Source: UBA5862 sp002408105
Lineage (GTDB): Bacteria; Pseudomonadota; Gammaproteobacteria; Pseudomonadales; UBA5862
Assembly: GCA_034189125.1 (NCBI GenBank)
Contig: JAXHVB010000101.1
Coordinates: 1-17,883, forward strand
Direction of reading: 5' to 3'
DNA length: 17,883 nucleotides
The notes under the pieces were generated by a model. It made no database searches. It saw only the letters and a program-made list of their open reading frames with translations, and was not told the origin of the DNA. The position numbers and the translations under genes are program-made. Shown here piece after piece: positions 7,269 to 13,488 of the stretch. Numbering within the stretch: position 1 is the stretch's first letter; each line of letters starts with the position of its first letter.

Positions 7269-8092
7269 TCGCCACTGGCTTCCAGCTCAAGACGAAAGCT
7301 AAACCCTTTTTGCTCAAGGCTTGGGTGCCCAGGGTAGCTGGCTCGCAGCACCCGCAGGCTGTCTTCGGCAAGACTTGGCAGTTCCATGCGCTGGTAGGCG
7401 TGTACCATCACAGCGAGTGCGTCCGGGACTGCGGGGGATTCGGGGTGGTTTTCAACCACGTAACGGCCACGGTTCAGAGCGGCAAGGTTGGCATTGCGCT
7501 TAAAATAGTACCGTGCGACGTGGATTTCCTGTCGGGCCAGCCGGTTGCGCAGATGTACCATGCGCTGGCGGGCGTCAACCGCGTAGCGGCTTTGTGGATA
7601 CCGCCGGGTCAGCGCAGTGAAATCCAGGTACGCCTGGCGCGCGGCGCCAGGGTCACGCTTGGCGGGATCCTGGGGGAGGTACCGGCTGAGACCTCCAGTG
7701 TCGCTGTCGTAGTTCGCCAGACCTTTCATGTAATACGCGTAGTCGACGTCCGGGTGCTGGGGGTGCAGGCGAATGAATCGCTCTGCAATGCTGGCGGCAA
7801 GCTCCGGTTCGTAGTTGCGAAAATGCGCGTAAATCAGTTCGAGTTGGGCTTGTTGGGCGTAGGCGCCAAACGGATAGCGAGCCTCCAGCTGACGCAGGAC
7901 GTCGATGGCTTCCTGAAATGCACGTCGGTCCAGAGCGGTTTGCGCCTGCAGGTAGTACTCGCGCTCGGTCAGGTCGGGCTCGGGCTGGGTGTCTGAAGAG
8001 GCGCACCCGGCCAGCAACACCGCCGCAGACAATGCAATGGCGAGACCGCGAAGGTGGGAAAGGGTCGGCATGTTGAAGCGAAACAGCGGCAT
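7178..8092 (-). CDS. bamD: Outer membrane assembly lipoprotein BamD
   Basis: This 304-residue lipoprotein has a hydrophobic signal ending in the lipobox LLAGC (lipidated Cys30). An Ala at +2 predicts transport to the outer membrane. The body (about 40-270) has TPR-type helical repeats, with EREYYLQAQTALDRRAFQEA, RYPFGAYAQQAQLELIYAHF and HPDVDYAYYMKGLANY matching BamD/ComL. BamD is the essential partner of BamA in inserting beta-barrel proteins. The C-terminus is Glu/Ala/Pro-rich and overlaps the end of nadE. A second ATG at 8071 would give a shorter signal peptide with the Cys at 23; neither start has a good Shine-Dalgarno, so the N-terminus is uncertain by 7 residues. The gene is divergent from rluD, as in E. 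coli and Pseudomonas. Confidence 0.94.
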   Translation of the reverse strand: MPLFRFNMPTLSHLRGLAIALSAAVLLAGCASSDTQPEPDLTEREYYLQAQTALDRRAFQEAIDVLRQLEARYPFGAYAQQAQLELIYAHFRNYEPELAASIAERFIRLHPQHPDVDYAYYMKGLANYDSDTGGLSRYLPQDPAKRDPGAARQAYLDFTALTRRYPQSRYAVDARQRMVHLRNRLARQEIHVARYYFKRNANLAALNRGRYVVENHPESPAVPDALAVMVHAYQRMELPSLAEDSLRVLRASYPGHPSLEQKGFSFRLELEASGDQSAEEEVAPAPPPSFQTISSAMSQPDVMG

Positions 8093-8134
8093 AGATTCAG
8101 GGGCTCAGCGGCGTGGAAGCAGTCGCGGCGCGTC

Positions 8135-8163
8135 ATTTAAGCACAGCGTCCAAACGCAGCAAA
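8135..8163 (-). promoter_or_regulatory. Weak candidate bamD promoter
   Basis: Read on the minus strand, TTTGCT (8158-8163) and TTAAAT (8135-8140) are separated by 17 bp in the 91-bp divergent gap between bamD and rluD. The matches are three of six and four of six, so this is only a candidate. I see no clear rluD promoter in the same gap. Confidence 0.25.
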
Positions 8164-8183
8164 ATCATGGAAACACCAACCGA

Positions 8184-9152
8184 ATGCCGTTAGTCAGTCC
8201 AGTTCTGTCGGTGCAGGTTCCGCTCGAAATGGGTGGTCAGCGCCTTGACCAGGCCGCCGCGGAACTGTTTCCGGAGTACTCAAGGTCCCGGCTTAAACAA
8301 TGGATCGAGTCCGGACTGTTGCGTGTAGAGGGCGGCACCGCTCGACCCAAAGCGCGACTGCTCGGTGGCGAGACCTTGGCGCTGACCCCGCCGGAAACCC
8401 CGTCTGGGGATGTCCCTGCAGCGGAGCCCATTGCCTTTGGGTTGTGCTATGAGGATGAAGCGCTGTTGGTGGTCGACAAGCCTGCCGGGCTGGTGGTGCA
8501 TCCCGGTGCCGGCAACCCCAGCGGAACGTTGGTTAACGGGCTGTTGCATCTGCGACCTGAATTGTCCGCTGTGCCGAGGGCCGGCATCGTGCATCGGCTC
8601 GACAAGGACACCACTGGCCTGATGGTGGTCGCGAAGACACTCTCGGCCCACCATGCCTTGGTTGAACAGTTGAGCGAGCGGCGCGTGCGTCGCTGCTACC
8701 AGTGCGTCGTGGGCGGCGTGCCGCTGGTGGGCGGAACTGTGGACCAAGCCATCGGCCGCGATCCACGAGAGCGGACGCGAATGGCGGTACGTGCCTCGGG
8801 AAAACCGGCGGTAACCCACTACAGGGTGTGCCAGCGCTTTGCGCGATTCGCGCACCTTGAGGTTCACCTGGAAACCGGCCGCACCCATCAGATTCGTGTG
8901 CACTTGGCGAGCATCGGTCATCCGTTGGTCGGCGACCCGCAGTACGGGGGACGAAATCGGATCCCAGCGGATACGAACCCCAGCCTGGCCGCGGTGCTGC
9001 GGGCGTTCAACCGCCAAGCGCTGCACGCGAGCGAACTGGACTTGATCCACCCCAAAACGCTGGAACCCATGGCCTTTAAGTCCCCATTGCCCCAAGACAT
9101 GCGCGCATTGCTGGCGCACCTGCAGGCGGAGGCAGGCAGTGGGTCCGCTTGA
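8184..9152 (+). CDS. rluD: 23S rRNA pseudouridine synthase RluD
   Basis: This 322-residue enzyme modifies uridines of helix 69 in 23S rRNA (1911, 1915 and 1917 in E. coli numbering). An N-terminal S4 RNA-binding domain (about 15-80) includes GQRLDQAAAELFPEYSRSR. The catalytic domain has VDKPAGLVVHPGAGNPSGT, then GIVHRLDKDTTGLMVVAKT with catalytic Asp140, then GKPAVTHYRV, LETGRTHQIRVHLA and GDPQYGG. These match RluD closely in order and spacing. The ATG at 8184 gives the expected N-terminus (about 17 residues before the QRLDQ motif), but no Shine-Dalgarno precedes it. The 3' end overlaps pgeF by 14 bp. Confidence 0.94.
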   Translation: MPLVSPVLSVQVPLEMGGQRLDQAAAELFPEYSRSRLKQWIESGLLRVEGGTARPKARLLGGETLALTPPETPSGDVPAAEPIAFGLCYEDEALLVVDKPAGLVVHPGAGNPSGTLVNGLLHLRPELSAVPRAGIVHRLDKDTTGLMVVAKTLSAHHALVEQLSERRVRRCYQCVVGGVPLVGGTVDQAIGRDPRERTRMAVRASGKPAVTHYRVCQRFARFAHLEVHLETGRTHQIRVHLASIGHPLVGDPQYGGRNRIPADTNPSLAAVLRAFNRQALHASELDLIHPKTLEPMAFKSPLPQDMRALLAHLQAEAGSGSA

Positions 9153-9894
9153 CCTGATCGAGTTGCCCTGGGCCCCTCCGAGTGCCGTGCGCGCTGCGGT
9201 GGTGGCCCGCGGCGGAGGGTACAGTACGGGGCCGTTTGCGGGTGCCAACATGAGCTTTCAGGTCGGTGACCACAACGACCGGGTCGCACACAACCGAAGG
9301 CTGTTGCAGGAGGCCCTTGCCTTGCCCGCCCCTCCGCAGTTTCTGCACCAGGTCCACGGCGCCGAGGTGTTCGACGCGGGTGCTGTCCCCACCGCCCCCC
9401 CGACTGCTGACGCTGCGGTCTTGCGCGAGCCCGGAGCGGTCGCTGTCCTCACCGCCGACTGTTTGCCGGTATTTTTTTGTGACCGGTCCGGGCAGGTCGC
9501 GGCTTTGGCCCATGCAGGCTGGCGGGGTGTGCTGGCCGGGGTTCTGGAAGCAGTTGTCGACCGTCTTGCCGTGCCTGGCGATGAACTCATGGCCTGTCTC
9601 GGCCCTGGCATCGCAGCCCACCACTTCGAGGTGGGCGACGAGGTGCGCGAAGCCTTTGTTGCTGAAGACCGGCGCGTAACCGCGCATTTCGAACGGGCCG
9701 GCCGGCGCTGGTTGTGTGACCTCTATGGACTCGCGCGCCTGCGCCTGAAACGGGCGGGGGTTCACGATGTCGCTGGTGGCGACAACTGCACCTACTGTGA
9801 CCGGAATCGGTACTTTTCCTACCGGCGAGACGGGCACACAGGGCGCTTTGCCTCGGTAATCGCACTTCGCCCGCCAACCCCACCATCGTTGTAG
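9139..9894 (+). CDS. pgeF: PgeF/YfiH-family multicopper-type purine nucleoside phosphorylase-like / peptidoglycan editing factor
   Basis: This 251-residue protein is of the DUF152 (YfiH/YlmD) family. The metal-binding and catalytic residues are visible as H73 in HQVHGAEV, C108 in LTADCLPVFF and H125 in AHAGWRG. The C108-to-H125 spacing of 17 is the family norm. The C-terminal block NCTYCDRNRYFSYRRDG also fits. In E. coli this protein is called PgeF and is linked to removing misincorporated amino acids from peptidoglycan precursors; related proteins have purine nucleoside phosphorylase or phenol-oxidising activity, so the physiological substrate is open. The GTG start at 9139 lies inside the end of rluD, and GGCGGAGG just ahead is its ribosome site, with a short spacer. 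The rluD-pgeF-clpB order is the E. coli order. Confidence 0.9.
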   Translation: MGPLDLIELPWAPPSAVRAAVVARGGGYSTGPFAGANMSFQVGDHNDRVAHNRRLLQEALALPAPPQFLHQVHGAEVFDAGAVPTAPPTADAAVLREPGAVAVLTADCLPVFFCDRSGQVAALAHAGWRGVLAGVLEAVVDRLAVPGDELMACLGPGIAAHHFEVGDEVREAFVAEDRRVTAHFERAGRRWLCDLYGLARLRLKRAGVHDVAGGDNCTYCDRNRYFSYRRDGHTGRFASVIALRPPTPPSL

Positions 9895-9913
9895 CCTGCG
9901 ACCCCTTACCCGG

Positions 9914-9944
9914 TGGTTGAACGGCAAAAAATCCCCCCCACATA
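9914..9944 (+). promoter_or_regulatory. Heat-shock (sigma-32) promoter of clpB
   Basis: TTGAA of the -35 (9917-9921, in GGTTGAAC) is followed 13 bp after base 9922 by CCCCACATA at 9936-9944. The sigma-32 consensus is CTTGAAA, 11-16 bp, CCCCATNTA. The -10 differs at one fixed position and the spacing is ideal. The site lies in the 108 bp between pgeF and clpB, with its predicted start about 50 bp before the clpB ATG. Confidence 0.72.
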
Positions 9945-10002
9945 TAGGGTCATGTGAATGGCCGGCCGAGTGGTCCGCCACGGGATTGATGGAGAAGTTA
10001 CG

Positions 10003-12591
10003 ATGAGAGCGGATCGATTGACCACCAAATTGCAGCACGCTTTGGCCGATGCGCAATCGCTCGCGGTTGGCCGCGACAACAACTACATTGAGCCGGTGCA
10101 CCTGATGGTGGCGCTGCTGGATCAACCGGGCGGGGGCGTGTTGCCGCTGCTGCGACAGACGGGGCTGGACATCGATCGCTTCCGCAGTGGCCTTACCCGC
10201 GCGCTTGAGGGGCTGCCGCGGGTCAGTCAACCCACGGGGGAAGTGCAGGTCTCCCCTGATTTGGCGCGGCTGCTGAACCTGGCCGACAAGCTCGCCCAGC
10301 AGCGGGGCGACCAGTACATCTCGAGTGAGTGGGTGCTGCTGGCAGCTGCATCAGTGGACGGACCGCTTGCTGCCCTGTTCAAAGAAGCTGGGGTGTCCAC
10401 TGAAGCGTTGACCCGCGCCATTGAGCACCTGCGTGGTGGCGAATCGGTTGAGGATCCGGAAGCAGAGGAGCGCAGGCAGGCACTGGAACGCTTTACAGTG
10501 GATGTCACCGCGAAGGCCGAAAGTGGCAAGCTGGACCCGGTCATTGGCCGCGACGATGAAATTCGGCGCACCATCCAGGTGTTGCAGCGCCGCACCAAGA
10601 ACAACCCGGTTCTGATCGGCGAGCCCGGGGTTGGGAAGACCGCCATCGTGGAAGGGTTGGCGCAGCGCATCGTCAATGGCGAAGTGCCCGAAGGGCTCAA
10701 ACACAAGCGCTTGCTGTCGTTGGACATGGGTTTGCTCATTGCCGGCGCCAAGTTTCGCGGCGAATTCGAGGAGCGCCTCAAGGGTGTGCTTGATGAGATC
10801 GGCCGTTCGGAAGGGCAGGTGGTTCTGTTCATCGACGAGATCCACACAGTGGTGGGTGCTGGTAAGGCCGAAGGGTCCATGGACGCTGGCAACATGCTCA
10901 AGCCCGCCTTGGCGCGCGGTGAGTTGCACTGCATCGGGGCCACCACGCTGGATGAATACCGTCAATACATCGAAAAAGACGCAGCCCTGGAGCGGCGCTT
11001 TCAGAAAGTGCTGGTTGAAGAGCCCAGTGAGGAGGACACCATTGCGATTCTGCGGGGGCTGAAAGAGCGGTACGAGGTTCACCACGGGGTGGAAATCACC
11101 GACCCGGCCATCATTGCCGCGGCCCGGCTGTCGCAACGCTACATCACCGACCGCCAGCTCCCCGATAAAGCGATTGACCTTATCGACGAGGCTGCCAGCC
11201 GCATCCGCATGGAAATTGATTCCAAGCCTGAGGAATTGGACCGGCTCGAGCGGCGCCTGGTGCAACTCAAGATCGAGCGCGAGGCGCTCAAAAAAGAGTC
11301 GGACGAAGGCTCGCGCAAGCGACTGGACGACCTGGAAGGCCAGATTGCGCAGATGGAGCGTGAGTACGCTGACCTTGAGGAAGTTTGGACGGCTGAGAAG
11401 GCCGCCGTTCAGGGGAGCCAGCAGGTCAAGGAGGAGCTCGACAAGGCTCGGGTGGAGTTGGAGGCAGCGCGGCGCGCAGGCGACCTGACGCGCATGTCCG
11501 AGCTGCAATATGGTGCCATTCCAGACCTCGAGCGCCGCCTGGACATCGCAGCACAGGCCGAGATGACCGAGATGACGCTGCTGCGCAACCACGTCGGCGA
11601 AGAGGAGATCGCCGAAGTGGTTTCAAAATGGACGGGCATCCCGGTCTCGAAAATGCTCGAGGGTGAGCGAGACAAGCTGCTGCGGATGGAGGAGGCCATC
11701 GGCGAGCGCGTCATCGGCCAGGCAGAGGCTGTAAAGGCAGTGTCCGACGCCGTGCGGCGCGCGCGTGCGGGGCTTTCCGATCCCAACCGCCCCAATGGGT
11801 CCTTCCTGTTTCTGGGGCCGACCGGTGTCGGCAAGACCGAACTCTGCAAGTCTCTGGCGAACTTTCTGTTTGACACCGAGGACGCCATGGTCCGCATCGA
11901 CATGTCGGAGTTCATGGAAAAGCACTCGGTGGCCCGTCTGATCGGTGCGCCGCCCGGCTATGTGGGCTATGAATCCGGCGGATACCTCACCGAAGCGGTG
12001 CGACGGCGGCCCTATTCGGTGTTGCTGCTGGATGAAGTCGAAAAAGCGCACCCCGATGTGTTCAACGTGCTGCTTCAGGTGCTGGACGATGGTCGGCTCA
12101 CTGACGGGCAGGGGCGGACGGTGGACTTTCGCAACACGGTGGTGGTGATGACCTCGAACCTCGGTTCGGATTTGATCCAATCGCTGGCGGGTGAGGCGAA
12201 CTACAACGACATGCGGGATGCAGTCATGGGTGTGGTGGGCCAACACTTCCGCCCCGAGTTCATCAACCGCATCGACGAAGTGGTGGTGTTCCACCCCTTG
12301 GAGCGAGACCAGATTCGCGCCATCGCCAACATCCAGCTGGCCCAGTTGCGCCGCCGACTGGCGGAACGGGATCTGGGGCTGGAGGTGGAAGATGCGGTGC
12401 TGGACCGCTTGGCAGAAGTGGGCTTCGACCCGGTGTTTGGGGCCCGACCGTTGCGCCGCGCGATTCAGCGATCGCTTGAGAATCCGCTGGCTGAGGCCTT
12501 GCTGTCAGGGCAGTTCGTACCCGGTGACACGGTGCGGGCGCACTTGGATGAGGGCGGTGCACTCGCCTTCGATGCCTTGGCCAAGGCCTGA
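10003..12591 (+). CDS. clpB: ClpB disaggregase chaperone
   Basis: This 862-residue Hsp100 ATPase works with DnaK to pull proteins out of aggregates in the cytoplasm. The order is an N-terminal substrate domain (about 1-145), a first AAA+ ring with Walker A GEPGVGKT at 206-213, and the long coiled-coil middle domain (about 400-525, rich in Glu/Lys/Arg). A second AAA+ ring follows, with Walker A GPTGVGKT at 605-612. Both Walker positions equal those of E. coli ClpB. The middle domain separates it from ClpA/ClpC. The ATG at 10003 was chosen because GGAGAAG precedes it and MRADRLTTKLQHALADAQ is the family start; the ATG at 9958 would add 15 unrelated residues. It has its own heat-shock promoter and probably ends at a hairpin inside the convergent DUF4124 gene. 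Confidence 0.97.
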   Translation: MRADRLTTKLQHALADAQSLAVGRDNNYIEPVHLMVALLDQPGGGVLPLLRQTGLDIDRFRSGLTRALEGLPRVSQPTGEVQVSPDLARLLNLADKLAQQRGDQYISSEWVLLAAASVDGPLAALFKEAGVSTEALTRAIEHLRGGESVEDPEAEERRQALERFTVDVTAKAESGKLDPVIGRDDEIRRTIQVLQRRTKNNPVLIGEPGVGKTAIVEGLAQRIVNGEVPEGLKHKRLLSLDMGLLIAGAKFRGEFEERLKGVLDEIGRSEGQVVLFIDEIHTVVGAGKAEGSMDAGNMLKPALARGELHCIGATTLDEYRQYIEKDAALERRFQKVLVEEPSEEDTIAILRGLKERYEVHHGVEITDPAIIAAARLSQRYITDRQLPDKAIDLIDEAASRIRMEIDSKPEELDRLERRLVQLKIEREALKKESDEGSRKRLDDLEGQIAQMEREYADLEEVWTAEKAAVQGSQQVKEELDKARVELEAARRAGDLTRMSELQYGAIPDLERRLDIAAQAEMTEMTLLRNHVGEEEIAEVVSKWTGIPVSKMLEGERDKLLRMEEAIGERVIGQAEAVKAVSDAVRRARAGLSDPNRPNGSFLFLGPTGVGKTELCKSLANFLFDTEDAMVRIDMSEFMEKHSVARLIGAPPGYVGYESGGYLTEAVRRRPYSVLLLDEVEKAHPDVFNVLLQVLDDGRLTDGQGRTVDFRNTVVVMTSNLGSDLIQSLAGEANYNDMRDAVMGVVGQHFRPEFINRIDEVVVFHPLERDQIRAIANIQLAQLRRRLAERDLGLEVEDAVLDRLAEVGFDPVFGARPLRRAIQRSLENPLAEALLSGQFVPGDTVRAHLDEGGALAFDALAKA

Positions 12592-12611
12592 TTGGACGCG
12601 GTGGCTCGGCG

Positions 12612-13058
12612 CTAGTTGGCGTCGCAGTTCGCAGCTGCCATGGAGCGGGCCCGATCTACGCGGGCCTGCTTTTCCTCTGGGCTGAGTATCCGGGACGAGC
12701 CATCTGGCTGGACTTCGCGAATTCGTGCGTTCTCTTCCAGAATTTTCAGTTCGGCGCGTGCCTGCTCGCAATTGCGCAGGGCGGCCTCGGTCGTGCCGGT
12801 GCTGGCATCGCCATCGTTCGACAGGGGGGTGTCGGTCTCACTTTCCTGTGGGGTTGGGGCAGGACTCGAGTTCGCTGGCGCGTTTGTCGGGTTGCGGTTC
12901 ATGCGCTCGTAGGGGTATCCGTCGGGAGGTTGGTCGCCATAGTGAACCTGACCTTCAGTATCGACCCAACGGTAGTAGTACTTCGTGCCCGCCAGAGCTG
13001 GGCCGCTCATAAGCACCAGCGTGCTTGCGGCCACAATTGAGTACAGCAAAGCCTTCAC
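12612..13058 (-). CDS. Secreted DUF4124 domain protein
   Basis: This 148-residue exported protein of unknown function starts at a GTG with a strong GGAGGA 7 bp ahead (13063-13070 region). The signal peptide MKALLYSIVAASTLVLMSGP ends in ALA, with cleavage likely before GTKYYY. The DUF4124 signature follows: YYYRWVDTEGQVHYGDQPPDG, split here for length as YYYRWVDTEGQ and VHYGDQPPDG. After it come a Pro/Ser/Thr-rich linker (about 60-95) and a C-terminal helical piece with two cysteines (NCEQARAEL and AAANCDAN) that could form a disulfide. DUF4124 proteins are common in Gammaproteobacteria, with no assigned role known to me. It is convergent to clpB with a 20-bp gap and divergent from ilvB. A longer reading from 13115 lacks both ribosome site and signal peptide placement. 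Confidence 0.85.
   Translation of the reverse strand: MKALLYSIVAASTLVLMSGPALAGTKYYYRWVDTEGQVHYGDQPPDGYPYERMNRNPTNAPANSSPAPTPQESETDTPLSNDGDASTGTTEAALRNCEQARAELKILEENARIREVQPDGSSRILSPEEKQARVDRARSMAAANCDAN
12644..12673 (+). terminator. Probable intrinsic terminator of clpB
   Basis: A 10-bp stem (AGCGGGCCCG at 12644-12653 with CGGGCCTGCT at 12661-12670, one G-T pair) encloses a 7-base loop and runs into TTTT at 12670-12673. It lies 53 bp past the clpB stop, on the coding side of the antisense DUF4124 gene. The stem is strong and the T-run short. Confidence 0.55.
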
Positions 13059-13137
13059 GAAAGATCCTCCGGTGCTCGCAGACGCGTCCGGGCTGCCCAC
13101 GCCCTCTACAAGCATACGCCAATATTCAGTTGTTGCT

Positions 13138-13190
13138 GCCGGGCTTGCGAGTGTGCGAGGGCACCCGGCTTGCCCTAAAGCCGGGCTTGC
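13138..13190. repeat. Repeated GGCTTGC units with alternative hairpins
   Basis: GCCGGGCTTGC occurs at 13138-13148 and again at 13180-13190, with CCCGGCTTGC between (13164-13173). CCCGGC (13164-13169) can pair with either GCCGGG (13138-13143, 20-base loop) or the second GCCGGG (13180-13185, 10-base loop), so the two hairpins exclude each other. A further GGGCTTGCGA at 13280-13289 repeats 13141-13150. Confidence 0.6.
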
Positions 13191-13202
13191 ATTCCAGAGT
13201 GG

Positions 13203-13230
13203 TTGACATCGGGGGCCAATCAGAGAAAAT
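13203..13230 (+). promoter_or_regulatory. Probable ilvBNC promoter
   Basis: A perfect -35 TTGACA (13203-13208) lies 16 bp ahead of GAAAAT (13225-13230), which matches four of six -10 positions. Transcription would start near 13237, leaving a leader of about 250 bases before ilvB. Confidence 0.55.
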
Positions 13231-13488
13231 TACCGGTTCCCTCTGGTTGGGATGCAGAGAGGCGGTTGCACCCCGCTTTGGGCTTGCGAAAGCGCAGATC
13301 CGCGCTCAAGCATGCCGACCACATCCCTGCTGTCGTGGCTACCCGCCGCGTCTGTCTGCACGATCTACAACAGTGGCCATTGCCGCGCGCGATCCGCGCT
13401 TCAGCGCCCTGCTGGTTTGCAGCCGCCTTGCAGCCGGTCGTGGCTCGGGCGGGTGTGCGGTTTGACGAACAATGGTGAGGTACAACAG

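Larger units (their letters stand above)
13059..13488 (+). other. 430-bp divergent non-coding region between DUF4124 gene and ilvB
   Basis: No convincing gene lies here. It holds the ribosome site of the DUF4124 gene (minus strand), alternating GCCGGG/CCCGGC hairpin arms (13138-13185), a good ilvB promoter (13203-13230) and then about 250 bp of ilvB leader. The leader contains the repeated 10-mer GATCCGCGCT (13297-13306 and 13391-13400), each copy at the foot of a small hairpin. I found no leader peptide rich in Leu/Ile/Val codons and no hairpin plus T-run attenuator. Confidence 0.6.

Noticed and set aside
10351..11592. 413-codon open frame antisense to clpB
   Set aside because: It mirrors the clpB coding sequence in GC-rich DNA, has no ribosome site, and shows no recognisable domain; the clpB frame explains the DNA.
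13252..13488. 79-residue N-terminal extension of IlvB from an ATG at 13252
   Set aside because: No ribosome site and no similarity to known AHAS N-termini; GTG at 13489 has a proper ribosome site and family start.
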